A stretch of 64,000 nucleotides of DNA, from NCBI GenBank assembly GCA_964630235.1, contig CAZVUO010000004.1:1-64000 (forward strand), in the 5' to 3' direction. The first letter of the stretch is position 1, and the number at the start of each line of letters is the position of its first letter. Both the position numbers and the translations under genes were made by a program. This DNA comes from JBFLYH01 sp964630235 (GTDB taxonomy: Bacteria; Oederibacteriota; JAAXVQ01; JAUVAV01). Positions 17,400 through 25,638 of the stretch are shown here, one piece after another. Under the pieces are notes generated by a model. That model was not told where the DNA came from and did no database searches. It saw only the letters and a list, made by a program, of their open reading frames with translations.

Positions 17400-17811
17400 G
17401 CTCCGTCTCCCGTTTTCGACTGGTGTCCCAGGCCAGCCAGCCGCCCAGGCGAACCGCCCAATACATGACCTGCCGTTTCCACAGGGGCACGCCCAGGGCC
17501 GCCATCAGTTCGAGAAAGACGCGGTCGGCAGCAAGCCGCGAGACCTTGCCGGTGTGGTAGAGGTAGTCGTGAACGACGGCCGCCGGGGAATATCTCCCCC
17601 AGGGCGGCACCACGCGCCAGAACAGGCGCGGCACCGAGGCGAAGTCGGTCTCGAACCCAGCGGGCACTTCGATGATGCGGCCAGCGCCGGTGCGGACACG
17701 GAACGGCTGGGTCAGCCTCGCGGTCATTCCATTGGGCAGGATCTCCACCCGAAGAGGCCCGGACAGTCCCAGCGCGGTGCCCGAAAACAGGGTCTTGGTT
17801 TCGGCGCTCAT
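17392..17811 (-). CDS. DUF1353 phage protein
   Basis: A 139-residue protein. The second ATG (17811) is chosen because it overlaps the upstream stop as ATGA and has GAGGTGG just upstream. It shows the DUF1353 signature: FETDFASVPRLFWRVVPPWG, then AAVVHDYLYHTG and a terminal helix with WYA-like aromatics. DUF1353 is common in phages, often beside lysis genes. Its role is not established; a peptidoglycan-related activity has been suggested from context only. Confidence 0.75.
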   Translation of the reverse strand: MSAETKTLFSGTALGLSGPLRVEILPNGMTARLTQPFRVRTGAGRIIEVPAGFETDFASVPRLFWRVVPPWGRYSPAAVVHDYLYHTGKVSRLAADRVFLELMAALGVPLWKRQVMYWAVRLGGWLAWDTSRKRETEHA

Positions 17812-18182
17812 GACCGCCACCTCGCCTTGCCCGACTGGCGCACATCGAGATGGACCCAGGAGGCATAGACACCGATGCCGCCCTCGCGGAAAAGCGGAAT
17901 TTCCTCGGCGATGACCGCCAGTTCCTCGGGCGAAACGCCTGCGGGACAGCTCACGTCGGCCGCCATGCCCAGCGTGTGGAAACTCTGCTCCGCGCCACCC
18001 ACCGCCTTGTTGTGCCGGTTGCAGCGAAAGCCGCTGGTGATGGACAGCGGTTTGCCGATGCGGTCGCGCAACGTCTGCAGGGCGTCGACCAGGTCGGGAT
18101 GGACCGCAGCCGAATGGCCGCAGCAGTTCTTGCCCTTGCAGGCGAATTCCGAACGGTTGAAATTCTTACTGAGATCACCCAT
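17808..18182 (-). CDS. Peptidase M15-type endolysin (L,D/D,D-carboxypeptidase fold)
   Basis: A 124-residue zinc peptidase of the M15_3 family. The metal site is visible as SFHTLGMAAD (residues 67-76: His, then Asp seven residues on) and WVHLD near the C-terminus (second His). The N-terminal part, NFNRSEFACKG, is the usual start of phage M15 proteins and includes a Cys-rich loop (CKGKNCCG). The enzyme cleaves stem-peptide bonds of peptidoglycan. Encoded between hub D and the spike, it may act both at entry, on the tail, and at lysis. Confidence 0.88.
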   Translation of the reverse strand: MGDLSKNFNRSEFACKGKNCCGHSAAVHPDLVDALQTLRDRIGKPLSITSGFRCNRHNKAVGGAEQSFHTLGMAADVSCPAGVSPEELAVIAEEIPLFREGGIGVYASWVHLDVRQSGKARWRS

Positions 18183-19458
18183 TGCCGCCTCCTTGTGTGA
18201 CCGCGCCGGAATCCGCGTCGATGGTCACCATGGCTGGCGGCTCGTTTTGCGGCGTGGGCGGGGCCTCCTTATCGTTGGGTTTGCCCTGGGACTCGGCGGA
18301 CTTGTCGCCCGCGCCCTTGCCGAGGGCGTTCTTCTTGAGTTTGAGTTCGCAGAGATAGCCAGCGCTGCTGATGCTGTGGCGCACCGAGTGGCAGTAGTAG
18401 ATGCCGGAAAACTTCCGTCCCACGCCCTTGATCTCGACGTTCTTCTTGGCGCGTAGCTGGGGAATGCCGATGGTGGCCGCGTCCGCCTCGACCTGCCGCA
18501 GCTCGGCCTCGCGGAATTTGCCTTCGGCGCTGTCCTGGGCGGGCTCCTGGCGCGGCTCTTCGTGAAAGCCTTCGGAACGGTCGAAGCTGGGCACGATCTG
18601 TCCCGTCTCCTGTTCCTTGAAGCTGCCTTCGCCGGTGTTGCCGTCGACCAAATAGGTCTGCTTGCCCAGGGCCGTCCGCTCGGGCGTGGTGGCGTTGTTG
18701 GCCTTGTGCTCGACCACGTCCTTCTTGCGCGGGTCGATGCCGACCGTCTTGGTTTCGACACCCGCGCCCTTGGCCCCCTGCGATTGGGTGCTGGGGCGGA
18801 ACGAGCGCAGCAGGCCCTTGGTGTCGGTGAAATATTCGAGGGTCAGAAGCGGCGTCTGGTCGAGCTCGCGGGGATGGAAATGGAGTTCGTCGTCCTGGAT
18901 GTAGAAGACATAGCCGCTCACGCCGTCGCCATCGCGGTCACGGGCCTTTTCCGCCAGCTCCTTGAGGAACTGGGCGTCCGAGATGTTGCTCTGGGTGACG
19001 CGGAGATGGGTTCCCTTGGTGGCCGTGACCACTGGCGTGAGGCCGTTGGCTGCGGCGACTTGTTCGGCGATTTCCGAATAGAGGATGCCGGGAGCGGGTT
19101 TCTGCCAGACCTTCTGGTTCTCCTTGCCCGCGAGTTTGAAGCCCTTGTCGTAGGCCTTGATGCGGATGGTCGGATCACCGTTTTCCGGGAAGTCGTAATC
19201 GATGTCCTTGATGACCGCCTTCTTGCGCGGAGAGAGGTTACCCACGTAGCCGAAGCGGGCCACGATCTCGTTGCCTTCCTGGAACAGCGGATCGTCGACG
19301 AACTGCAGGTTGCGGTCGGTCACCGACAGCTCGAGGACATCCAGCTCCTCCTCGTTGTCGGTGAAGACGAACGAGGTGATCTCCTGGGTGATGTCCTTCG
19401 AGAGGTCTTGCCCCTCGATCTGAATCAGAAATGTCGGCTTGAAGGTATCCAGATCCAT
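18175..19458 (-). CDS. Baseplate hub protein D (late control gene D / gp27-like)
   Basis: A 427-residue protein of the gpD/gp27 hub family, which connects the tail tube to the spike. The N-terminal domain (FTDNEEELDVLELSVTDRN, then GYVGNLSPRKKAVIKDIDYD) and the middle module (GILYSEIAEQVAAANGLTP) are typical. The last 60 residues are a low-complexity, Lys/Pro/Glu-rich tail not seen in gpD of P2. It is the first gene of its unit, preceded by a conserved phage promoter 30 nt upstream, directly at the edge of the integron/IS91 island. Confidence 0.85.
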   Translation of the reverse strand: MDLDTFKPTFLIQIEGQDLSKDITQEITSFVFTDNEEELDVLELSVTDRNLQFVDDPLFQEGNEIVARFGYVGNLSPRKKAVIKDIDYDFPENGDPTIRIKAYDKGFKLAGKENQKVWQKPAPGILYSEIAEQVAAANGLTPVVTATKGTHLRVTQSNISDAQFLKELAEKARDRDGDGVSGYVFYIQDDELHFHPRELDQTPLLTLEYFTDTKGLLRSFRPSTQSQGAKGAGVETKTVGIDPRKKDVVEHKANNATTPERTALGKQTYLVDGNTGEGSFKEQETGQIVPSFDRSEGFHEEPRQEPAQDSAEGKFREAELRQVEADAATIGIPQLRAKKNVEIKGVGRKFSGIYYCHSVRHSISSAGYLCELKLKKNALGKGAGDKSAESQGKPNDKEAPPTPQNEPPAMVTIDADSGAVTQGGGNG

Positions 19459-19488
19459 GCGTATCTCCGGCGGTTCGCAGTTCCCTGC

Positions 19489-19519
19489 TTACTTACCGGA
19501 AGGCATGGCGAGGTGTCGG
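19489..19519 (-). promoter_or_regulatory. Conserved phage promoter element, copy 7
   Basis: CCGAC at 19519-19515, 16 nt, then CGGTAAGTAA at 19498-19489 on the minus strand, ending 30 nt upstream of the hub-D start. Sequence to its right changes abruptly in composition, so the foreign island begins at or just beyond about 19520. The promoter would keep gene D transcribed despite the insertion. Confidence 0.75.
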
Positions 19520-19587
19520 GGGGGATCAAGCTTTAGGTTTGAAAATCTTTTGGCGTATGGAGGGTGTGTGGCAATTGAGAGTTATGT

Positions 19588-19652
19588 GCATAACATTCGG
19601 TTGAGCTGCGAACGGGCTTGTCCCGTGAGTCCGCTCGAACCGGTTGTTAGGT
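19588..19652 (-). repeat. attC-like site 2 (integron recombination site)
   Basis: A 65-bp imperfect palindrome. On the minus strand it opens ACCTAACAACCGGTTCGAGC and closes with GCTCAACCGAATGTTATGC. The outer TAAC/GTTA boxes and inner GGTTCGAGC/GCTCAACC arms pair with one unpaired region, as in folded attC bottom strands. The order is the same as attC 1 on the minus strand. It lies 75 bp before the IS91 transposase start, so the cassette gene that belonged to it may have been replaced. Confidence 0.5.
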
Positions 19653-19726
19653 GGCGCCAGTCCACATTTTCCATTATTTTCTTCGCAATTGCAAGCAAAT
19701 GATCGTTTTCCTGCGTATGTATAGGT

Positions 19727-21019
19727 ATGGGAACTTACATTCCCCATCGGGAAGGGATAATCCAGACCATAGTCCGCAATTCTCTAACCCAGTACCAAGC
19801 CTACGCAAGTCCATCGCAAACTATCCTTGACCGCCTTGAGCATTTTGCTGAATGTGCCGATTGGACCAAGGGTGTTGTTCGAATACGTTGCCATGATTGT
19901 GGACATTCGTACTTCAGGCCATTTTCGTGCAAGGTTTTCCACCTTTGCCCATCCTGTGACCAAAAACGGACCTTACTCTATGCTGAATACCTGGCCGAGG
20001 ATTTGCTCCTTGATCTACCGCATCGGCAATTTGTTTTTACGATTCCCAAGATTCTCAGACCATACTTTAAATCGGATAAGCGACTGTTTGGCGAGGTGTC
20101 CAGGCTGGTATTCTCCTTGCTTTCTGATTTTTTCTCCCTGGCAGCCGGTCAAGAACTACTATGTGCCTGTGTTGTCAGCTATCAGTCGTTTGGTGAATTC
20201 GCTCGATTCCACCCGCACTGGCATGTTCTGGTTCTGGAAGGTGGGTTCACCAAGTACGACCGCTTTGTATATTTACCAATCGGAGCCGACGAAGGGATGC
20301 TCAAGGTCTGGCAAGCAGCGATTATGGCTTTGTTTCTGCGAAAGGAACTAATAGATCAAGCCCGAGTGAACATGCTCAGGGACTGGAAGCATTCCGGCTT
20401 TAGCATCGAGAGCGAAACCAGACTATTCAACAAGGCCGATCGAGAAGCCCTCGGCCAGTATGTCGTTCGCGGCGCTACCTGTGCAGAAAAAATTCAGTAT
20501 GATCCAGCTTCCGACACGATAATCTGGACAGCTAGCCCAAAGGGATTCTACAAAGGAAAAACAGAGACCTTCAAAGGCTTTGAATTCGTCGACCAGCTTG
20601 TGGCCCATTTACCACCAAGGCGGGTTCAATTGCTTCGTCGCTATGGCGTATATGCGGGCAAAGTCCGCAAGCAGTGGCAAGAGCGCCCCAATATTTATAG
20701 CCTGGCCCCAGAAAGTTGGCAAAAAGGTCATCCACGCGAATCCAAAATTGTTCCAGCCATACCTCAGGAGAAACCGGAAACTGTCCAAGTTTCCGATGCC
20801 TGGTCCAAGTTGCGCAAACAAAGTTGGGCACGGTTGTTACAGAAAGTCTATGAAGTTGACCCGTTTGTTTGCCCAAAATGCCAGGGAACAATGTCGGTTG
20901 TGGCGATAATCGAGGATCCCAAGGAGCTTGCCAAGATTATTAACTGGGCAAAGCAGCAGGAACGGGAGCAGCCAGTGGCCGTCTGTGCTCGTTCACCTCC
21001 TGAGCTTGCTTTGGTGTAG
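19727..21019 (+). CDS. IS91-family transposase (HUH, Y2 type)
   Basis: A 430-residue transposase. The N-terminus has a zinc-binding domain (RCHDCGH, then CKVFHLCPSCDQKR). The HUH metal motif is FHPHWHVLV around residues 163-171, and a C-terminal CPKC segment follows. IS91 and ISCR elements move by rolling-circle single-strand transfer and often carry neighbouring DNA, including resistance genes. The gene is intact and on the plus strand. Terminal oriIS/terIS sequences were not identified with confidence, so element limits are unknown; about 275 nt after the stop (21020-21294) are noncoding and could hold one end. An erm-like gene lies on its 3' side. Confidence 0.88.
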   Translation: MGTYIPHREGIIQTIVRNSLTQYQAYASPSQTILDRLEHFAECADWTKGVVRIRCHDCGHSYFRPFSCKVFHLCPSCDQKRTLLYAEYLAEDLLLDLPHRQFVFTIPKILRPYFKSDKRLFGEVSRLVFSLLSDFFSLAAGQELLCACVVSYQSFGEFARFHPHWHVLVLEGGFTKYDRFVYLPIGADEGMLKVWQAAIMALFLRKELIDQARVNMLRDWKHSGFSIESETRLFNKADREALGQYVVRGATCAEKIQYDPASDTIIWTASPKGFYKGKTETFKGFEFVDQLVAHLPPRRVQLLRRYGVYAGKVRKQWQERPNIYSLAPESWQKGHPRESKIVPAIPQEKPETVQVSDAWSKLRKQSWARLLQKVYEVDPFVCPKCQGTMSVVAIIEDPKELAKIINWAKQQEREQPVAVCARSPPELALV

Positions 21020-21294
21020 GTATAATACCCAAAAACGAAGTTTATGCGGAACAGGATAACACCTCGAAATCGGAGTTTATATGGCTTCGTGGGGGAGTTA
21101 TGTGTTTGAGCTTTGTCGCATTAACGCGAATCAGGGGTTGACGGCAGAAATAGACTGGAATTACACTTCTTGGAGTCGGCGTTGCCGGAAAATTCTGATT
21201 GGATTAGTTGTTCGGGGTGCGAAAACAGTCGTAGTTCGGGGGAAAAACCGAATTTTGACCCGAAACCGCAAAAAACCCGAAATGACAGTTCCTA
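21020..21294. other. Noncoding 3' flank of IS91 transposase
   Basis: No gene seen. It contains short repeated words (GAAGTTTATGCGG and GGAGTTTATATGG, 30 nt apart) and Ttcggg-type repeats near 21240-21290. It probably includes one end of the IS91-type element, but no diagnostic terminal hairpin could be assigned. Confidence 0.4.
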
Positions 21295-22077
21295 TCAGTA
21301 ATCAATATTCAACGTTTGGTTTAAATCGAGGAATGAAATTTCACTACGCAAAAGATTTATTGGATGTGCACCCATAAACTTAGCAACGAACGTATTCTGA
21401 GGTCTCATAAACACATCAAAAGGAGTTCCTAACTGTTGGATTACACCTTCGTTCATAACCACCAAAGAAGTAGCTAAAGTCATCGCTTCTGTTTGGTCGT
21501 GCGTAACATAAATAAACGTGGCATTTAGGTCTTCGTGAATGTGCTTAATTTCTTTTCTCATATTCACACGTAAATTTACATCCAGATTAGAAAGAGGTTC
21601 GTCCATTAAGAAAACAGCAGGTTCACGAATTATCGCTCTGCCAATAGCTACACGTTGTTGCTGACCACCAGACAACTGATGTGGTTTGCGCTTGAGTAAG
21701 CCTTCAATGTCCAACATTCTCGCAACTTGAGAAACCTTTTCCTCAATTATGCTTTTCTTAATATGTTTTGCTTTTAGTGAAAATGCCAAATTACCATACA
21801 CGGTCAGATGAGGATACAACGTATGGCTTTGGAAAACCATTGAAACATTCCTATCCTTTGGTTCAACGCCATTGACAAGTTGATCATTTATGTATATCTG
21901 ACCGCTCGTAACCTCATCCAATCCGGCAATTAGATTTAACGTGGTTGATTTACCGCACCCGGATGGTCCTACTATTACGAGAAAATCTCCATCGCCAATG
22001 GAGAAATTTACGCCATTTACAACCATATTGTTCCCGTCAAATGATTTATTGACATCAACAAGTTTAACGCTTGCCAT
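21295..22077 (-). pseudogene. MalK/UgpC-like ABC ATPase, C-terminally truncated
   Basis: A 260-residue frame with a complete nucleotide-binding domain: Walker A GPSGCGKST, Q-loop, signature LSGGQQQR, Walker B VFLMDEPLSNLD and H-loop THDQTEAMTL. Family members are about 350-380 residues, with a C-terminal regulatory TOBE region. Here homology stops near FVAKFMGAHPINLL (about residue 243), and the last 17 residues look like read-through into flanking DNA. No permease genes are nearby, so a working transporter is unlikely. It is AT-rich and overlaps the end of the erm-like gene by 14 nt. Confidence 0.8.
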
Positions 22078-22969
22078 TACGAGGTGTACCTCCGTTCTGA
22101 TGTCTATTCCTGTGAATTTTCTGTAGCTTACCTTGTGCTAATGATAGTTTCTTGTTCGCTCCCGTTACTAAGGCTTTTTTATCAGGAGAGACATATTTTT
22201 TATACAATTCATAAAGGGCAAGCCATTGAGCAAACTTCAAATCTGATAATGATTGTTCAACAGAAAAGCCAATATTCTTTGATGCTCGTTTAAGTTGTTC
22301 GTAACTAAACAGCCGTTTTAGTTTTTCTTTTAATGATTTCCCCTTTTCCTCGAAAACGAAGCATAAAAAATCTTTATACCCTTCTATTTCACAAACCGCA
22401 ATATCGGGAGAATTTTTACGTCGGAAACGGGCGAAGACAATTCGTGCCTTTGGCGCAGGAGAAAAATCTGCCGGTTCAAATTCGTGCAATAACTCTGTTT
22501 CGAAGTATGGTTTATAAATCAACGACTTTAGGCACTCACTGTAATAAGGTTCGCCAGCATATTTCAAAAAAGCCTCGTATTGCATAATAAAATAAATATC
22601 TTCAACATTACTTGCCGCAAGAACCTTCGTCATAATCTCAGCAGTAATGTTGAACGGGATGTTTGAAAAGAATTTACACCTCAAACCAGTCGGAATAACA
22701 TATCTTAAGAAATCTGAAAAGACTATTTCAACATTATTTGTAGATACAAATTTCTTTTTTAACGTTTCAGCAATTTGAGGGTCTGCCTCAATCGAAATCA
22801 CCTTTTTACAAACAGAAGCCAATGCACTTGTAATAATGCCTTTACCACCGCCTATTTCAAAAACGACATCTTCAATAGTAAGACTACTCATCCTAACCAA
22901 ACGTCTCACAAGATTGATATCACGTAAAAAGTTTTGCGAATTTCTAATGTTTAATCGTTCTACCATCAC
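22064..22969 (-). CDS. Erm-like rRNA adenine N6-methyltransferase
   Basis: A 301-residue, AT-rich gene of the KsgA/Erm family. S-adenosylmethionine motif I reads VVFEIGGGKGIIT, motif II VISIEADPQ, and the catalytic motif IV FSNIPFNITAEI, the N-I-P-F/Y form typical of Erm enzymes rather than KsgA's N-L-P-Y. Erm enzymes methylate A2058 of 23S rRNA and give macrolide-lincosamide-streptogramin B resistance. It is about 40 residues longer than most Erm proteins, with a basic C-terminal tail. Transcription may come from the strong promoter at 23289-23317. The substrate (23S versus another rRNA) is inferred from motif IV only. Confidence 0.75.
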   Translation of the reverse strand: MMVERLNIRNSQNFLRDINLVRRLVRMSSLTIEDVVFEIGGGKGIITSALASVCKKVISIEADPQIAETLKKKFVSTNNVEIVFSDFLRYVIPTGLRCKFFSNIPFNITAEIMTKVLAASNVEDIYFIMQYEAFLKYAGEPYYSECLKSLIYKPYFETELLHEFEPADFSPAPKARIVFARFRRKNSPDIAVCEIEGYKDFLCFVFEEKGKSLKEKLKRLFSYEQLKRASKNIGFSVEQSLSDLKFAQWLALYELYKKYVSPDKKALVTGANKKLSLAQGKLQKIHRNRHQNGGTPRNGKR

Positions 22970-23272
22970 TTAATTGTCCTCCAAATACTCCTTCACCCGC
23001 TCCGCCAACTGCTCTGCTGTACTCACACACGGCTGCAACCGCTCTGCCCAAGTACGTCCGGGGTGCAGGCAATCCCACTGCGGCATCGTGCCTTGGTGTC
23101 TGCCCTTGCCGGGGTCATGGTTGCCGAAACCATCGAGAACTCTGTTCCATACGGGTTTAAAGCGCTCAATGAGCATCGACTCTGCGAGGGGTATCCATAT
23201 ATCATCCACGACAAGAAAACGGCAATAGAAATCAGCGATATCAAGATTCTGTGCTGCTTCTAAGCATATATC
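22970..23272 (-). pseudogene. Eco29kI-family restriction endonuclease, C-terminal remnant
   Basis: An open frame of about 100 codons without a proper start, closed upstream by a stop at 23275-23273. The translation contains DIWIPLAESMLIERFKPVWN followed by LDGFGNHDPGKGRHQG and LHPGRTWAERLQP. I recognise this as the C-terminal part of Eco29kI-type GIY-YIG restriction endonucleases. The N-terminal GIY-YIG catalytic region is missing, so it should be inactive. A GTG at 23209 could start a 79-residue fragment. The frame ends four bases before the erm-like ATG. Confidence 0.7.
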
Positions 23273-23288
23273 TTACCTCCTAAGAAAA

Positions 23289-23317
23289 AGTATATACACT
23301 TATATATACTTTGTCAA
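23289..23317 (-). promoter_or_regulatory. Strong sigma70-type promoter overlapping a palindrome
   Basis: On the minus strand, TTGACA (23317-23312), exactly 17 nt, then TATACT (23294-23289). The spacer and -10 region form an inverted repeat, AGTATATA and TATATACT separated by 6 nt, which could bind a dimeric repressor or restriction-modification controller protein. It is followed by AGGAGG and an ATG opening a frame of only eight codons (MLRSSTES). It would drive the restriction remnant, the erm-like gene and the truncated ATPase. Confidence 0.7.
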
Positions 23318-23406
23318 ATTCAGAATATATGATTAATTACTTATATGATATGGATTTAAACTTTTCTTAAGGTAAAAATAGACATCCTCGCGCGCCGAAG
23401 GCGTCC

Positions 23407-23478
23407 GACTAACGTGCTAGCTCAGGGGCGCGAAGCCGGCTTGCCGGCGGAGCGTCCCTCTGGAGCGCAGTGTTAGAG
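23407..23478 (-). repeat. attC site 1 of lipoprotein gene cassette
   Basis: A 72-bp imperfect palindrome directly after the lipoprotein stop (23480). On the minus strand it opens CTCTAACACTGCGCTCCAGA and closes GAGCTAGCACGTTAGTC. The TAAC/GTTA outer boxes, the arms CTCCAGAGGGACGC/GCGCCCCTGAGC with an extra base on one side, and a central GCCGGCAAGCCGGC stem are the expected attC anatomy. The cleavage point would be G^TTAGTC at 23413/23412. Confidence 0.75.
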
Positions 23479-23479
23479 G

Positions 23480-24100
23480 TTATTGTAACGTTAGCTTTTG
23501 TGATGAGGAGGCCACTAGCGCCGACAGGAAGGCTTGATCCTCAAATAGTGCCTTCATTCCATTTTCAAGTGCTCTGTTCAATGCAAGCCTTGCGTTTTCG
23601 CCACTCATAAGTTGTGTGTTTGGCTCAATACCTTGCGCAGCTATTTGCTTTGAAAAAAGCAACTCGCCCTTCTTTGACTTGACTATGACTGACATGTTTA
23701 GGTCTGCGATAGCGTCACCTGCGAAAAAGCCAGTCTTGTGGTCGTTGTAAAAGCGCGTTAGATCTGCCGCGATTTGCACAAGTGCAGCCTCTGCCGAGAG
23801 TTGAAAACCCCTTGAGCGAAGTTCTTGCTCAATCGCTCTTCGAACGGTAATTGCTACGTCCTCAGACGCAAGAATTGGGGCCATCTCCATTCCAAACCCA
23901 TTCTTCTTGCTACTGACTTTGCTTTTATCTTGCCGCTGATCATTGACTTGAACGCTAACGGTTACGTTATTTGCACCGGGAACTGGAGAAATGCCTTGCT
24001 GTTGGTTGTAAGAAAGCTGGATGTGGTCGGTTGTGAGCGCACAGCCAGAAAGAGTTACGAGAGCAATGCACGATGCTACTGAAAGGAATTTGACCGCCAT
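23480..24100 (-). CDS. YajG-like lipoprotein in an integron gene cassette
   Basis: A 206-residue protein with a lipoprotein signal: basic start, hydrophobic core and lipobox LSGC with the acylated Cys at residue 20. The body resembles the YajG family of outer-membrane lipoproteins (repeated helix/strand with VTVSVQVNDQR, then AIEQELRSRGF). The gene fills a 736-bp unit bounded by G^TTAGAG (24149-24143) and the attC at 23407-23478, exactly how an integron cassette is built. No cassette promoter is obvious. The function of YajG-like proteins is not well defined. Confidence 0.78.
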   Translation of the reverse strand: MAVKFLSVASCIALVTLSGCALTTDHIQLSYNQQQGISPVPGANNVTVSVQVNDQRQDKSKVSSKKNGFGMEMAPILASEDVAITVRRAIEQELRSRGFQLSAEAALVQIAADLTRFYNDHKTGFFAGDAIADLNMSVIVKSKKGELLFSKQIAAQGIEPNTQLMSGENARLALNRALENGMKALFEDQAFLSALVASSSQKLTLQ

Positions 24101-24333
24101 GATTTAATTTTCCCCTTTGAGTAAAAAATGTGAAACGGATACCTCTAACAAATTATTAATTCGTTTCTTTATATCTCGTCTTAGGTGGTGCCGATCATGA
24201 GTGCCCGATCAGACAACTCCACTCAAAAAATGCTAGATTACACTTAACAATTGGCAATTTCAAGAAAATACTTGAAATTTTTCCTTATGGATATCATATT
24301 ATTTTCATAATAAATGTGAAGAGGATATCCCAT
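24101..24333. promoter_or_regulatory. Candidate attI and intI/cassette promoter region
   Basis: A noncoding interval between the divergent integrase and cassette genes. The cassette boundary GTTAGAG lies at 24149-24143 on the minus strand, 185 bp from the integrase start, the normal intI-attI geometry. The segment 24150-24330 is AT-rich and should contain attI plus promoters Pint and Pc. These cannot be delimited by eye because attI sites are not conserved between integrases. Confidence 0.5.
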
Positions 24334-25638
24334 ATGATCACGTTGCCGAAGGCGCTTTTGGACAAATATGACGATTGGCTGGAACGGGAGGCGGTTGATG
24401 CCAACCGTCATGGCGAGCACCGGAAATGGCTACGCTATTATCTGGATTTCTGCCACAAATACGGGAATGGATACCTTGACGAACTGAGCCTTGGTCTATT
24501 CGCCGAAAAGCTGCAAGACAAAGGTCAGCACCCTTTCCAGATCGAGGAAGCGTCACGTGCCGTTCGTTTGTATTACCGAATGGCCGGGGAAACGAAAGAT
24601 GCCCTGCCGACACCTGCCTGCGAACCTGAAAGAATCTCAAAACTGCCTCCGGCCACCATGAAATCTGAAGGTGCGTCCTGGGTGGGTGAACTGACAAGGC
24701 TCAGGGAAGAAATCCGGATTCGTCATTATTCTGCCAAAACGCTATCGAGTTATTATGGCTGGGCCAGAAAGTTCCAGGCTTTTGTCCGGAGCAAGTCCCC
24801 CACATTGCTTGATACCGACGATGTCAAACGGTATTTGACGTGGCTGGCGGTGGAAAGGGATGTTGCGGCCTCAACACAGAATCAGTCATTCAATGCGCTG
24901 TTGTTTTTTTATCGACACGTTCTGGGCAAAGAATTCGGAAAAGTTGATGGCGTTGTACGCGCCAAGCGGCGTAAATACGTGCCGGTGGTCCTGTCCCGGG
25001 AGGAGATCGACATAGTTCTAAGTAAACTTGAGCCTCCTTTTGACCTTGTTGTAAAACTGCTTTATGGCTGTGGGCTCCGGATATCGGAGTGTCTGGATCT
25101 TCGAGTGAACGCATTCAACCTTGAGATGGGTGTGCTGACAATTCATGACGGCAAAGGCGGAAAGGACAGAACGGTGCCTTTGCCCGAAACCTTGGTTCCG
25201 GCTATTCGTTCTCAACTGGAGGTGGTTCGCTCCATTCTTGATCAGGATTTGTCTACGGAAAGCTTCGCCGGGACGTTTCTGCCACACGCACTGGAACGCA
25301 AATATCCAAAAGCTCCGACAGAATTTATCTGGCAGTGGTTTTTCCCGGCCATATTGCTGACAAAAGTTTCAGGCGCAAATGAGTTCAGACGCTATCATTT
25401 GCATGTGTCGCATGTGAACAAGGCCATCAAAGCGGCATCCGATTCCACAACGCTGACAAAGCGCGTGACGGCGCACACTTTCCGCCACAGCTTCGCCAGT
25501 CATCTTCTTCAGGCAAATTACGATATCCGGACGATACAGGAATTACTGGGGCATAGTGATGTGCAGACAACAATGATCTATACGCATACGGTCAAAAGTT
25601 CGACAAAGAAAGAGCCTCGCAGTCCGTTGGATTTTTGA
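24334..25638 (+). CDS. Integron integrase (IntI-type tyrosine recombinase), N-terminally extended
   Basis: A 434-residue tyrosine recombinase from ATG 24334 (GAGGAT upstream); an in-frame GTG at 24316 would add six residues. Catalytic motifs are CGLRISE (Arg I), KGGKDR (Lys), HTFRHSFASHL (His-Arg II) and LGHSDVQTTMIYTH (His III, Tyr). The IntI-specific insertion between Arg I and Arg II is present (ALERKYPKAP then WQWFFPA), which separates IntI from XerC/D. About 100 extra N-terminal residues resemble a second core-binding domain. It runs divergently from its cassette and stops five bases short of the convergent baseplate gene. Confidence 0.85.
   Translation: MITLPKALLDKYDDWLEREAVDANRHGEHRKWLRYYLDFCHKYGNGYLDELSLGLFAEKLQDKGQHPFQIEEASRAVRLYYRMAGETKDALPTPACEPERISKLPPATMKSEGASWVGELTRLREEIRIRHYSAKTLSSYYGWARKFQAFVRSKSPTLLDTDDVKRYLTWLAVERDVAASTQNQSFNALLFFYRHVLGKEFGKVDGVVRAKRRKYVPVVLSREEIDIVLSKLEPPFDLVVKLLYGCGLRISECLDLRVNAFNLEMGVLTIHDGKGGKDRTVPLPETLVPAIRSQLEVVRSILDQDLSTESFAGTFLPHALERKYPKAPTEFIWQWFFPAILLTKVSGANEFRRYHLHVSHVNKAIKAASDSTTLTKRVTAHTFRHSFASHLLQANYDIRTIQELLGHSDVQTTMIYTHTVKSSTKKEPRSPLDF

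Noticed and set aside
19588..21360. Exact IS91 element boundaries
   Set aside because: The ends lack recognisable inverted repeats, as expected for this family. The short repeats near 21040-21290 were not distinctive enough to call oriIS or terIS.
23249..23275. Eight-codon frame (MLRSSTES) as an Erm-type leader peptide
   Set aside because: It has a good ribosome site, but lies about 280 nt from the erm-like start, lacks the known stalling motifs, and is better explained as a deletion joint within a restriction gene.
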